This document shows positions 46,973-55,871 of a stretch of 64,000 bases of DNA, in pieces. Source of the DNA: Hymenobacter jejuensis (GTDB lineage: Bacteria; Bacteroidota; Bacteroidia; Cytophagales; Hymenobacteraceae). Both the position numbers and the translations under genes were made by a program. Under the pieces are notes generated by a model. It had not been told where the DNA came from. It made no database searches and saw only the letters and a list, made by a program, of their open reading frames with translations. The DNA is taken from assembly GCF_006337165.1 (NCBI RefSeq), contig NZ_CP040896.1, forward strand, positions 62,001 through 126,000, given 5' to 3'. Every line of letters begins with the position of its first letter. The stretch's first letter is position 1.

Positions 46973-47704
46973 ATGGTCAAAACCTTCGGCGAATTTCTGC
47001 TCTTCATGCAGAGTATGCTCACCCGAAAAGAGCGCTTTGCCACGCTCTGGAACCGTACCCTTGATGAGGCCATCCTTATCGGCATCGATTCCATTTTTAT
47101 TGTTGCCATCGTCAGTGCCTTTATCGGAGCCGTGACGTGTGTGCAGATCGCCTACAACCTTACCAACCCGCTTATTCCAAAATCTACTATTGGATTCATG
47201 GTGCGCGAAATGACGATTCTGGAGCTCGCGCCCACTATCACCAGCATCGTGCTGGCCGGCAAAGTAGGTTCTAGCATCGCCGGTGGTCTGGGCACGATGC
47301 GCATCACGGAGCAAGTCTCGGCCCTAGAGGTAATGGGCATTAACTCAGCCTCTTACCTAGTGCTGCCGCGCATTGTGGCCGCCATGCTCATGTTTCCGCT
47401 GCTCGTGATTCTGGCGATGGTGCTGTCCATTGTGGGTGGTTACCTGGCGGGTACGCTTTCCGGCGCCATGTCGGCGCAAGAATACATCGAAGGCATTCGC
47501 ACCGATTTTGTGCCTTACAACATCGCTTTCGCGCTTATCAAATCCGTAGTTTTTGCCTTCTTGGTTTCGGCAATCTCCTCTTTTAAAGGATATTACACCG
47601 AGGGCGGCGCTTTGGAAGTAGGTGCCGCGAGTACGGGTGCCGTTACCAATTCCATCATTGCCATTCTGCTGGCCGACTACGTGCTGGCGGCGGTGTTGCT
47701 GTAA
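46973..47704 (+). CDS. mlaE: MlaE family lipid-transport permease
   Basis: Inner-membrane permease (243 residues, five or six hydrophobic segments) of the Mla pathway that moves phospholipids between the membranes and keeps outer-membrane asymmetry. ELAPTITSIVLAGKVGSSIAG and the EQVSALEVMG motif are diagnostic of MlaE. It is followed after 88 bases by mlaF; an MCE-domain mlaD is not in the window. Confidence 0.92.
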   Translation: MVKTFGEFLLFMQSMLTRKERFATLWNRTLDEAILIGIDSIFIVAIVSAFIGAVTCVQIAYNLTNPLIPKSTIGFMVREMTILELAPTITSIVLAGKVGSSIAGGLGTMRITEQVSALEVMGINSASYLVLPRIVAAMLMFPLLVILAMVLSIVGGYLAGTLSGAMSAQEYIEGIRTDFVPYNIAFALIKSVVFAFLVSAISSFKGYYTEGGALEVGAASTGAVTNSIIAILLADYVLAAVLL

Positions 47705-47792
47705 AACATATCGTCAAATGACTCTGTTGATAACCTATTGACAATAAGATAGATATATCCTGTCAACACGAGCATTCAGCTATTACAAAGAG

Positions 47793-48596
47793 ATGATCGA
47801 AGTTCATAACGTTCAGAAATCGTTCGACGGCAACCAGATTCTGAAAGGAATCACCTGCACCTTCGAGACCGGCAAGTGTAACCTGCTGCTGGGGGGCTCG
47901 GGCACCGGCAAAAGTGTGCTGTTACAATGCATTGTTGGCCTGATGCAGCCCGACATCGGCAGCATCACCTACGATGGTAAAGTCTTCACCAACAACAAAG
48001 TACAGATCAAGCAGGAGATTCGCCGCAAGATTGGAATGCTCTTCCAGGGCTCGGCACTTTTCGACTCGATGACGGTGTACGAGAACACCGAATTTCCGCT
48101 CAAGATGCTCACGCCCGAAATGACCAAGGAGGAGCGCCGCGATCGCGTTGAGTTCTGCCTGAAGCGCGTGGGCCTGGAAAATGCAGGCAACAAAATGCCT
48201 TCCGAAATCAGCGGCGGTATGAAGAAGCGCGTGGGCATTGCCCGCGCCATTGCGCCCAACTGTACCTACTTGTTCTGCGACGAACCCAACTCCGGTCTCG
48301 ATCCACTTACCAGCATCAAGATTGACGAGCTGATTCACGAGATCACCCACGAGTACAACATCACTACCGTCATCATCACCCACGACATGAACTCAGTGGT
48401 GGAAATCGGCGAGCACATCATTTTCCTGCACAAAGGCCAGAAGCTCTGGGACGGCACTAAGGAAGAAATCCTTAATGCCCAAGTCCCTGAGCTGAAAGAG
48501 TTTATCTTCTCCAACAGCCTCGTGCGCGCTGCCAAGCGGGTGGACGAAGAAACGCACGGTGGCTTCGAATCTATTATTGTCGAGCAGCAATCTTAG
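47793..48596 (+). CDS. mlaF: MlaF family ABC transporter ATP-binding protein
   Basis: A 267-residue ATPase partnering MlaE. Walker A is GGSGTGKSVLLQC, signature ISGGMKKRVGIARAIA, Walker B CDEPNSGLDPLT, and H-loop THDMNSVVEIGEHI. The SGLDPLT end of Walker B is typical of MlaF. The spacer to mlaE holds an AT-rich tract. A terminator follows. Confidence 0.92.
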   Translation: MIEVHNVQKSFDGNQILKGITCTFETGKCNLLLGGSGTGKSVLLQCIVGLMQPDIGSITYDGKVFTNNKVQIKQEIRRKIGMLFQGSALFDSMTVYENTEFPLKMLTPEMTKEERRDRVEFCLKRVGLENAGNKMPSEISGGMKKRVGIARAIAPNCTYLFCDEPNSGLDPLTSIKIDELIHEITHEYNITTVIITHDMNSVVEIGEHIIFLHKGQKLWDGTKEEILNAQVPELKEFIFSNSLVRAAKRVDEETHGGFESIIVEQQS

Positions 48597-48613
48597 TTGC
48601 TTTACCCTCATGT

Positions 48614-48652
48614 ACAACAGCCTCATTATCAATGCGATAGCGAGGCTGTTGT
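48614..48652. terminator. Bidirectional terminator
   Basis: Perfect 11-bp arms ACAACAGCCTC and its complement with a 17-base loop and T run, between convergent mlaF and the DinB-fold gene. Confidence 0.8.
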
Positions 48653-48666
48653 TTTATTCATCAAGC

Positions 48667-49206
48667 CTACTCCCCTTGCTTCAGCAGTAAGTTGAGGTGG
48701 GCCAGATGATGCTGCCCATGCCAAGCATACAGCGCCAGCGCCTGATCGAGCGTAAAATCGCGCTGGCTGCCGGGGTGGAAAAACCGGCGTTGCCATTGCT
48801 CCTCGGTCAAGTGCCACAGCAGGTTAGTCCAGCGCGTGTGCAAGGCCTCCAGCAGCGCGAGCGACACGGTGATGGGCGTAGCATCTACATCGGGTAAGGT
48901 GGCCCAAGCGGCTTCGTCGTAGGGACATATCGTGGGCCTGTCTTCCGTAAGAGCCAACCGGAAGCGCGTGTAGCTGTTAATGTGCGAATCGGCAAGGTGA
49001 TGGATTACCTGCCGGCCAGTCCAGCCGCCCGGCCGGTACGGCAGCAGCAACCGCTCGCCGCCTACATTTCGCGCCGCTGCCGTTAGTTGGGCCGGCAAAT
49101 CGGCAATCTGCTTGATGAGGATCACCCGTTCTTCTGCCGGCAGAGGCTGCGCTGGGAGAGTTGGGTGGCCGATGGGATAGCTTAGGTTGGGCGTGGTGGT
49201 TTGCAT
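48667..49206 (-). CDS. DinB-fold protein, BstA/YfiT-like
   Basis: A 179-residue four-helix-bundle protein. VIHHLADSHINSY and YAWHGQHHLAHL provide three histidines of the metal-binding triad found in DinB and bacillithiol S-transferase (YfiT) proteins, which conjugate thiols or hydrolyse. The GGWTGRQVIHHLADS phrase is typical of YfiT. ATG 49206 preferred over an upstream start. Some Bacteroidota do make bacillithiol, so a bacillithiol link is possible (inference). Confidence 0.8.
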   Translation of the reverse strand: MQTTTPNLSYPIGHPTLPAQPLPAEERVILIKQIADLPAQLTAAARNVGGERLLLPYRPGGWTGRQVIHHLADSHINSYTRFRLALTEDRPTICPYDEAAWATLPDVDATPITVSLALLEALHTRWTNLLWHLTEEQWQRRFFHPGSQRDFTLDQALALYAWHGQHHLAHLNLLLKQGE

Positions 49207-49264
49207 ACGGAGCCGCTTGGTAGTTTGGCTGGCAAGGTACGCGCTTTGGCAAAAACGGCGGCAC

Positions 49265-49306
49265 AACAAAAAAAGCCACTTTCCACGGAAAGAGGCTTTT
49301 TTTGTT
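49265..49306 (-). terminator. Terminator after the bifunctional nuclease gene
   Basis: Arms AACAAAAAAAGCC and complement with an inner ACTTTCC/GGAAAG stem, followed on the minus strand by T. Confidence 0.65.
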
Positions 49307-49327
49307 AACTATTTGATTAGCAAGAAC

Positions 49328-49948
49328 TTAACCGTTACGCTTATTCAATTCATCCCGAATCTTGGCGGCTTTCTCGTAATCTTCTTTTTCGAGGGCCTGG
49401 GCCAACATTTTAGTCAGCTCATCCAGAGAAACCTGGCCGCTGGGCTCGCGGGGTGTTGGCGCGGGCGAGCTACCACCGTCGGTATCGTCGTCCTCGTCCT
49501 CATCGTCGTCGGCATCTTCATCGGTGTTCTCGTCGAGATCACTCAAGATGATACCAGCTTCGCTCAGCACGCTTTCCACTGTATAAATCGGGACCCCAAA
49601 CCGCAGGCCAATGGCAATCGCGTCGGAAGGCCGGGCATCCAGCTCGAAAGTAGTAGCCCCGTCGGAGCACACGATTTTAGAATAGAAGACGCCTTCTTTC
49701 AAATCCGAAATCAGTACCTCCAGAATAGCTACGTGCACGTGCTCGGCAAACGACTTAAACAAATCGTGGGTGAGCGGACGGTTTGGGTTGATCTTTTCGA
49801 TTTGGATGGCAATGCTTTGCGCCTCAAACATGCCAATAATGATAGGCAAGCGCCGGTTGCCGGTTTTTTCGCCCAAAATCAGGGCAAACGAACCGGATTG
49901 CGACTGGCTGGAAGAAAGGCCAAGAATTTCGAGCTGGATTTTTTTCAA
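49328..49948 (-). CDS. Bifunctional nuclease family protein (DUF151) with UVR tail
   Basis: A 206-residue protein beginning at TTG 49948 (LKKIQLEILGLSSSQSQSGS), the start expected for this family; longer starts up to 50011 lack conservation. The DUF151 domain covers about residues 1-130 (GRRLPIIIG-type strand, DARPSDAIAIGLRFGVPIY). An acidic linker follows (DENTDEDADDDEDEDDD), and the last 35 residues are a UvrB/UvrC-type UVR motif (LAQALEKEDYEKAAKIRDEL). The domain order is common in Bacteroidota. Its in vivo role is uncertain. Confidence 0.85.
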   Translation of the reverse strand: MKKIQLEILGLSSSQSQSGSFALILGEKTGNRRLPIIIGMFEAQSIAIQIEKINPNRPLTHDLFKSFAEHVHVAILEVLISDLKEGVFYSKIVCSDGATTFELDARPSDAIAIGLRFGVPIYTVESVLSEAGIILSDLDENTDEDADDDEDEDDDTDGGSSPAPTPREPSGQVSLDELTKMLAQALEKEDYEKAAKIRDELNKRNG

Positions 49949-50108
49949 GGGTCTTGGGGACTTCGGGTCTCTAGGATTGGGTTGCGACCTTATTACGTGC
50001 AAATAAAGCAAAGCTTTATGTTCGTAACAGGTCGGAAGAAAAAAAGACTTGGCAGGTTAGGGTCAGTTTCCGGCGAAACCCGGTTTCTACCTCCTCAAGC
50101 CTTACTTT

Positions 50109-51086
50109 CTACCCTAATTCCTTAACAGCTTGGGTTAGTTTCGGAAGTACGTCGAACACGTCGCCCACAATGCCGTAATCCGCTGCCTTAAAGAAAGGAG
50201 CTTCCGGGTCTTTGTTGATTACGACAATTACTTTCGACGAGTTGACACCTGCCAAGTGCTGAATTGCGCCCGAGATGCCGCACGCAATGTACAGATTCGG
50301 CGACACCGTAATGCCGGTCTGGCCTACGTGCTCGTGGTGAGGGCGCCAATCGACGTCGGAAACGGGCTTCGAGCAGGCAGTAGCCGCGCCCAAAGCTTTG
50401 GCCAAATCCTCGATCAGGTTCCAGTTTTCGGGGCCTTTCATGCCGCGTCCGCCGGATACTACTTTATCGGCTTCGGGCAACAGAATGCCACCGGCCTGGT
50501 CCTGCATTACCACTTGCTTAGGAGCATCGGCGAAGTCAGCGTCGCTGAGCTGGGCCGAAAACGATTCCACCGGCGCCGTTTGGCCGGCATTGTGCAGGGC
50601 CTCGATCGAGTTCTTCTTAACGGCAATGATCTTACGATCGCCGGACAGCACTACGTCGGCGAACGCCTTGCCGGAGTACGCACCGCGCTTTACCGTGAAT
50701 TTGCCACCATCGGTCTTGGGCAGCTCTACCACGTTGGTGGCCAAGCTAGCCTTCAGCCGCACCGACAGGCGCGAGCCAACCGAAGCACCAATGTTGGAGT
50801 TAGCCAGCACAATTACCTGAGCCTGCTCCTTCTCGGCGGCCGCCGCGATGAGCTTGGTGTAGGCACCGTTTACAAAATCTTTCAAACGGGGCTCGGCATC
50901 GTATAATACTTTGCTGATGCCTTGCTCGCCTAAATGCGCGAGGTTGGCTTCGGTAGCCTCTCCTACTGCCACCGCCGTAGCGGTTGTGCCAAGCATTTGG
51001 GCCACTTGGCTTCCGTAAGAAGCCACTTCCAGCGAAGATTTTTTTACTTCGCCGTTATCACATTCAACTACTACTAGAACGGACAT
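50109..51086 (-). CDS. etfA: Electron transfer flavoprotein alpha subunit
   Basis: FAD-containing subunit of ETF, which collects electrons from acyl-CoA and other dehydrogenases. The 325-residue protein starts SVLVVVECDNGEVKKSSLEV; the FAD-binding part has GLSPDLYIACGISGAIQH-like ACGISGAIQHLAGV, VIVVINKDPEAPFFKAADYG. It lies 89 bases after etfB on the same strand. ATG 51086 preferred over a start at 51143. Confidence 0.94.
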   Translation of the reverse strand: MSVLVVVECDNGEVKKSSLEVASYGSQVAQMLGTTATAVAVGEATEANLAHLGEQGISKVLYDAEPRLKDFVNGAYTKLIAAAAEKEQAQVIVLANSNIGASVGSRLSVRLKASLATNVVELPKTDGGKFTVKRGAYSGKAFADVVLSGDRKIIAVKKNSIEALHNAGQTAPVESFSAQLSDADFADAPKQVVMQDQAGGILLPEADKVVSGGRGMKGPENWNLIEDLAKALGAATACSKPVSDVDWRPHHEHVGQTGITVSPNLYIACGISGAIQHLAGVNSSKVIVVINKDPEAPFFKAADYGIVGDVFDVLPKLTQAVKELG

Positions 51087-51175
51087 TCTTTGGAATTTAA
51101 AAGGGTAGCTGCCACGCGTCGAATCTATATAAGTAACTGACAATCAGAATCTTAGTATTCAACACGCAACATTTC

Positions 51176-51916
51176 TTAGATCACTTTCGCTTCGTTGCGC
51201 AGGAGCTTGATCAGCTCGCCGGCGTTTTCAGCGGGGATGAGCTTTACGCCTTGCTTTTTGGGCGGCAGGGCGTATTCGGCTACTTCGGTGCGGGCGGGTT
51301 CGCCTACGGCTTCTACCACCTTCAGGGGCTTGGTCCGGGCGGTCATGATGCCGCGCATGTTAGGAATGCGAGGCTCGCACATCGGCTGCTGGCACGAGGC
51401 CACGAAAGGCGTTTGCACTTCCACGATCTCTTTGCCACCTTCAATTTCGCGCTCCAGCGTAGCAGTGGTGCCGTTCATATCCAGCTTCATGGCCGGCGCT
51501 ACGGTCGGGATGCCCAGCATCTCGCCTACCATGCCGTGCACCTGAAAGCCGTTGTAGTCGATGCTTTCTTTGCCCATCAGGATGACGTCATAGCCACCGT
51601 CTTTTGCAGCGTTTGCAATCTGTTCTGCCACAAAAAATGCATCCTTCGGGAAAGCATTTACCCGAATAGCGTCATCGGCGCCAATGGCCAAGGCTTTGCG
51701 GATGTTGGGCTCCGTGTCGGCTTCGCCCACGTTGAGCACCGTAACCGTTCCGCCACCCTGCTGCTCTTTCAGCTCGATGGCGCGGGTGAGGGCATATTCG
51801 TCCCAAGGGTTAATTACAAACTGAACTCCAGCCTTGTTAAACTCCTTGTTATCGGGCGTAAAGGTGATTTTGGTAGTCGTGTCGGGGACGTTGCTGATGC
51901 AAACAAGAAACTTCAT
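51176..51916 (-). CDS. etfB: Electron transfer flavoprotein beta subunit
   Basis: A 246-residue ETF beta subunit that forms a heterodimer with EtfA and binds AMP in known complexes. MKFLVCISNVPDTTTKITF, NPWDEYALTRAIELK, MGKESIDYNGFQVHGMVGE and RIPNMRGIMTARTKPL are diagnostic. First gene of the etfB-etfA unit. Confidence 0.94.
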   Translation of the reverse strand: MKFLVCISNVPDTTTKITFTPDNKEFNKAGVQFVINPWDEYALTRAIELKEQQGGGTVTVLNVGEADTEPNIRKALAIGADDAIRVNAFPKDAFFVAEQIANAAKDGGYDVILMGKESIDYNGFQVHGMVGEMLGIPTVAPAMKLDMNGTTATLEREIEGGKEIVEVQTPFVASCQQPMCEPRIPNMRGIMTARTKPLKVVEAVGEPARTEVAEYALPPKKQGVKLIPAENAGELIKLLRNEAKVI

Positions 51917-51991
51917 CTAGGCTGCTTAATTGGACAGATAATACGGGAAAGCCCCTAATTTGGGGGCGAAGATACAGAAAACTCCCACCCT

Positions 51992-52330
51992 ATGGAAACC
52001 GCACCCAGCCGTCTGCAACAACTCCTTGCCTTCTACGCCGACGATCCAAACGATGCCTTTACGATCTATGCATTGGCTACGGAATACCGCGCTACGGAGC
52101 CAGAAAAAGCGATGGAATTTTACCAGAAACTGCTGGACGAGCATCCGGATTACGTGGGCACTTACTACCACGCCGGGAAGCTACACGAGCAACTAGAGAA
52201 TCCGGAAGAGGCCGAAAAGGTTTATCGGAAAGGGCTACAAATAAGCCGGCGGGCCGGGCAGATGCACGCAGCCAGCGAGTTGCAGCAAGCGCTTAATCAG
52301 CTATTGGGCCTTGACTTCGAAGACGAGTGA
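51992..52330 (+). CDS. Small TPR-like protein
   Basis: A 112-residue helical protein with three TPR-like repeats (DAFTIYALATEYRATEPEKA, GTYYHAGKLHEQLENPEEAE, AASELQQALNQLL). No signal peptide. Its last 34 bases overlap the end of the convergent cobalamin-binding protein gene. Function unknown; TPRs suggest protein interaction. Confidence 0.8.
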   Translation: METAPSRLQQLLAFYADDPNDAFTIYALATEYRATEPEKAMEFYQKLLDEHPDYVGTYYHAGKLHEQLENPEEAEKVYRKGLQISRRAGQMHAASELQQALNQLLGLDFEDE

Positions 52331-53409
52331 GCCTTGACGAAGAGCTCCCGGGCAACTTCCACCGCTTGGCGGGCATCGGCAGCATAGGCATCGGCGCCTA
52401 CGGCCTTCCACAGCTCCGGGTCTTCGTTAAACGGCGCTCCCCCAACCATTACCTTCATGCGGGCGCATTCGGGGTACTTCTCTTTTTCCTGAATGAGTTC
52501 TCGAATGCCCACTACGTGATGCCCCATTGAAGCGCCAACCACCAACAAGTCAGCACGTTGCGCTATCATGGCCGGCCAAATGCTGTTGATGGGCGTACTG
52601 GCGCCCAAGAAATACGCGTCCCAGCCATCCCCTTCCAAAAAGTCGCTCACAATGCGCACCGGCATGCTATGCAGGTCGCCGGAGAGCGTAGTAGCCAACA
52701 ACCGGCGCTGGGTTGGGCGGTTGTTCATCAGATAAGGATGCACCAGCGCCATTGCCAACTCGGTGGCGGCCGTGCAATAATGCTCCTGCGCCACCGAAAT
52801 TGCGCCTTCGTGCCACAGGTTACCCACTTTGCGCTGGGTTTCCTGGAAAACATTCACGTATAGATCGCGCACATCCGTACCCCGCTTGGCTTCCTGCCGG
52901 ATGAGCGTAAGCGCGTCGGTGCGGTTACCGGCCAGCAGCAGATTCAGGTACTTGGCTGCCAGCTCCCAATGCGGATTGACCAGCGGCTTAGGACTTACTG
53001 CCCGCGCCGATACGGGGACCGTCAGGTGCGTGATAGCCGAATTTAAATAGCTGGCCGTCAGGATGTAATCATTAATGGGCAGACGCTGGCTGAGCACTTG
53101 CTTCAGAGCCCCGAGCTGCGCGCGCAGTTCGGCGTCGCGCTCCACCGACGGCCCCGGCGACAAATGGCGCTCGTGTTCCAGATGGCCTTCTAATAGCGAC
53201 TGGCTATCCATCAGTACCGAATCGGCCAGCGGGCGGCACAGGTGCTGAATGGACTGCCCCACATTGTACTCCTGGCGTGGCCGCGGCGGCCACACTCCGG
53301 CTTCGCTGGCATATTGCTCGTAAAGTCCGGCGGCGGTGACCGCTACTGTTGGTGCTTGGGCGTATAGCTGCTGAGCAATATGTTGCCGGCGAACGGGCGT
53401 TTTTGGCAT
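52297..53409 (-). CDS. Cobalamin-binding protein with CarH-like light-sensor motif, no HTH
   Basis: A 370-residue soluble protein from ATG 53409. Residues about 150-230 form a MetH-cap-like helical domain with NLWHEGAISVAQEH, an exact Wx9EH motif, the hallmark of adenosylcobalamin light sensors of the CarH/LitR family. Residues about 235-355 form a B12-binding Rossmann domain with GDLHSMPVRIVSDFLEGDGW, where the cobalt-ligating His of DxHxxG is kept (Gly replaced by Pro). The N-terminal 140 residues are not a MerR-type HTH that I can recognise. It is divergent from the response regulator gene. Confidence 0.75.
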   Translation of the reverse strand: MPKTPVRRQHIAQQLYAQAPTVAVTAAGLYEQYASEAGVWPPRPRQEYNVGQSIQHLCRPLADSVLMDSQSLLEGHLEHERHLSPGPSVERDAELRAQLGALKQVLSQRLPINDYILTASYLNSAITHLTVPVSARAVSPKPLVNPHWELAAKYLNLLLAGNRTDALTLIRQEAKRGTDVRDLYVNVFQETQRKVGNLWHEGAISVAQEHYCTAATELAMALVHPYLMNNRPTQRRLLATTLSGDLHSMPVRIVSDFLEGDGWDAYFLGASTPINSIWPAMIAQRADLLVVGASMGHHVVGIRELIQEKEKYPECARMKVMVGGAPFNEDPELWKAVGADAYAADARQAVEVARELFVKAHSSSKSRPNS

Positions 53410-53564
53410 TACTGACACGGAAAAAGCGGAGCAGCTTGGCTCCGGTTGAGCTTCATACGGCAAAATACCCAGGCTAGCCTAAACTCGCACAATTAGGCAT
53501 CTTTGCCCCGCACACACCGGCCCGAGTACGAAAGAACTAGTTTACTAAAAACCAGACACTTCCC

Positions 53565-54242
53565 ATGAAAATCCTTTTGGTCGAAGACGAGCCCAAAGTG
53601 TCGGCCTTTATTCGGCGCGGGCTCGAAGAAGAAAATTTTGAGGTGGAAGTAGCGTACGACGGGCACTTTGGCCGGCAACTGGCGTTATCACGAACGTACG
53701 ACCTAGTTATTCTGGACGTGATTCTGCCCAACATAAGCGGTTTCGACGTCCTGAGCGCCATCCGAGCCCAGGATCAGCAAATCCCGGTTCTGATGCTTAC
53801 GGCCCTGGGTACGACCACCGACAAGTTGCAGGGCTTCGACGGCGGCGCGGACGATTACTTAGTAAAACCCTTTGATTTTCAAGAGCTTCTGGCTCGCGTA
53901 CGGGCCCTCACCCGACGCCGGGGCGGCGAAACCAAAGGAGCAGTGCTCACCTTAGCCGACCTCACCCTCGATACAGCCGCCAAAACCGTCACGCGCGGCG
54001 GCCAACCCATCAAGCTCACGGCGCGCGAGTTTGGCCTGCTCGAACTGTTTATGCGCCATAAGGGCCGCGTGCTGAGCCGGGCCGAAATCGCCGAGAACTC
54101 TTGGGAAGATGCCTTCGACTCCGGCTCCAACGTCATCGATGTGTACGTTAATTATCTGCGCAACAAGGTGGACAAGAGTTTCCCTAAAAAGCTGATTCAC
54201 ACTGTTGTAGGCATGGGGTACGTCATGCGGGAAGAAGAATAG
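53565..54242 (+). CDS. OmpR-family response regulator
   Basis: A 225-residue regulator of the metal-efflux module. The receiver domain has DED-type acidic residues (EDE at 7-9), phospho-acceptor D51 in LVILDVILPN, and conserved Lys in LVKPFDF. The C-terminal winged helix is OmpR/CusR-like (GGQPIKLTAREFGLLELFMRHKGRVLSRAEI, NVIDVYVNYLRNKVD). It probably binds the phased TCTAAT arrays upstream of the efflux units (inference). Its kinase gene starts 87 bases downstream. Confidence 0.92.
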   Translation: MKILLVEDEPKVSAFIRRGLEEENFEVEVAYDGHFGRQLALSRTYDLVILDVILPNISGFDVLSAIRAQDQQIPVLMLTALGTTTDKLQGFDGGADDYLVKPFDFQELLARVRALTRRRGGETKGAVLTLADLTLDTAAKTVTRGGQPIKLTAREFGLLELFMRHKGRVLSRAEIAENSWEDAFDSGSNVIDVYVNYLRNKVDKSFPKKLIHTVVGMGYVMREEE

Positions 54243-54329
54243 AAGAACAAACGAGCAACATCCACAAACCGTTGATTATCATATGATTGCAATAAATATC
54301 GCTTCTAACGATCTCATTGCGAACACTTT

Positions 54330-55682
54330 ATGACCATACGAAACCGCTTGACGTGGCTTTTTGTGGGCTTGGTAGGTGTCATTCTTTTTGGCGCCATTGC
54401 GGTGGTTTATATTCTGCAGGCGCACTACACCCACACCGAATTTCACCAACGCCTGCGCGACCGGGCGGAGGTAACGGGCTACGTGTTTCTGGAGCAGGAC
54501 GAGCTGCGGGCCGAGGCCTTTCGGGAGTTTCAGCGCCGCTACCTGCGCACCCTTACGGGCGAAGTCCTGCAGATTTACGATGCGCAGCGGCGGCCACGCT
54601 TTATCGAAGAAGACGAACGCATCCGACTCTCCGACAGGATCTTAGCCCGCATTGTGGCGGAAAAGGAAGTGTACTTCGACATTGGAGCGCGGCAGGCCGT
54701 GGGCATTTTCTACGCCGACAACCAAGGCGAATACATCATTGTGGCCGCCGCCGAAAACAAAGCGGGTTTGGCCCGTTTGGAGCACTTGGCCACCATTCTG
54801 GCCGCAATTTTCGTGGGGAGCCTCATCGTGATTTACGTGGCCGGGCGCATTTTTGCGGGCCGCGCGCTGGCCCCCATTGCCGCCGTCAACGACCAAGTAG
54901 ACCGCATTACGGCCCAGGATCTGCATCTGCGTGTGGATGAAGGCCTTAGCCACGAGCGCGACGAGATAGCTCGCCTCGCCCGCACTTTCAACCGCATGCT
55001 CCAGCGCCTAGAGGAAAGTTTCGAAGGCCAGCGCACGTTCGTCAGCAACGCGTCGCACGAGCTGCGCACACCACTCACGGCGACCATCGGTGAGATTCAA
55101 GTCTTGTTGGCACGCGACCGCGACGCTCCAGCGTACCGAGAAGCCCTAACCTCAGTGCTGGGTGAATTACAATCACTCAAGTCTCTCATCAACAATCTGT
55201 TGGAACTCAACCAGGCCAATGCGGGCGCGGCTACCGGCGATGAGATCCGGCTGGATGAACTGCTGTGGGAAGCCCGCGAAGCCATTGCGCCCGACCAGCG
55301 CCGCCGCGTTCAGATCACGATGGACAGTTTGCCGCCTAACCCCGACCAAATGGAAATTGCGGGCAACCGGCAGCTGCTGGGCCGTGCCTTTACCAACCTG
55401 CTCGACAATGCGCTGAAGTACTCAGACCAAGAGCCTGTGCAAGTGAACTTTAGCTTCCTGAACAACCACGTCACGATCCGGGTGAAGGACCACGGCATTG
55501 GCATTTCGGATAAGGCGTTGCCCAACATTTTCCAGCCGTTCTTCCGGGCCGACAACGCGCGCGGCGTGGTAGGCCACGGCGTAGGTTTGCCGCTGGCGCG
55601 CCGCATCATCGAACTGCACGGCGGGCAGTTGCACATCCATTCGCAGCTGCACAAGGGCACCGTTGCGGAAGTGATTTTTTAG
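54330..55682 (+). CDS. Sensor histidine kinase of the efflux module
   Basis: A 450-residue membrane kinase: TM1 at about residues 9-29, periplasmic sensor about 30-155, TM2 about 158-178, HAMP next, then HisKA with phospho-acceptor H243 in VSNASHELRTPLTA, N-box LLDNALKYS, and G-boxes KDHGIGISDKALPN and GVGLPLARRII. Resembles CusS/CzcS metal sensors. It is encoded just before the efflux adaptor gene. Confidence 0.92.
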   Translation: MTIRNRLTWLFVGLVGVILFGAIAVVYILQAHYTHTEFHQRLRDRAEVTGYVFLEQDELRAEAFREFQRRYLRTLTGEVLQIYDAQRRPRFIEEDERIRLSDRILARIVAEKEVYFDIGARQAVGIFYADNQGEYIIVAAAENKAGLARLEHLATILAAIFVGSLIVIYVAGRIFAGRALAPIAAVNDQVDRITAQDLHLRVDEGLSHERDEIARLARTFNRMLQRLEESFEGQRTFVSNASHELRTPLTATIGEIQVLLARDRDAPAYREALTSVLGELQSLKSLINNLLELNQANAGAATGDEIRLDELLWEAREAIAPDQRRRVQITMDSLPPNPDQMEIAGNRQLLGRAFTNLLDNALKYSDQEPVQVNFSFLNNHVTIRVKDHGIGISDKALPNIFQPFFRADNARGVVGHGVGLPLARRIIELHGGQLHIHSQLHKGTVAEVIF

Positions 55683-55793
55683 TTTCGCAGGTGTTTCTAC
55701 TGGTTAAGAACTGTAGTAATACACTGGGGCTTGTCCTAGATTCTCAATATACAATTATCTGACAATCAATATGCTATATAACGACAATCTCGT

Positions 55794-55850
55794 TCTAATC
55801 CGTTTCTAATGTGGCTCTAATGCCCCTCTAATATGCCGGCCGTAGCATTG
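55794..55850 (+). promoter_or_regulatory. Four 11-bp-phased TCTAAT repeats plus -7 element before adaptor 1
   Basis: TCTAAT begins at 55794, 55805, 55816 and 55827, exactly 11 bp apart. TAGCATTG, one mismatch from TAnnTTTG, begins at 55843, 10 bp after the last copy. The array covers the place where a -33 element would be. A probable activator binding array. Confidence 0.75.
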
Positions 55851-55871
55851 CGTGGATAAACCGCTACGACT

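Noticed and set aside
49187-50125. A 312-codon plus-strand frame
   Set aside because: Shadow of the bifunctional nuclease gene; unlikely composition.
55794-55832. TCTAAT series considered as a CRISPR or microsatellite
   Set aside because: Units are 6 bases with 5-base varied spacers and lie at promoters; no cas genes present.
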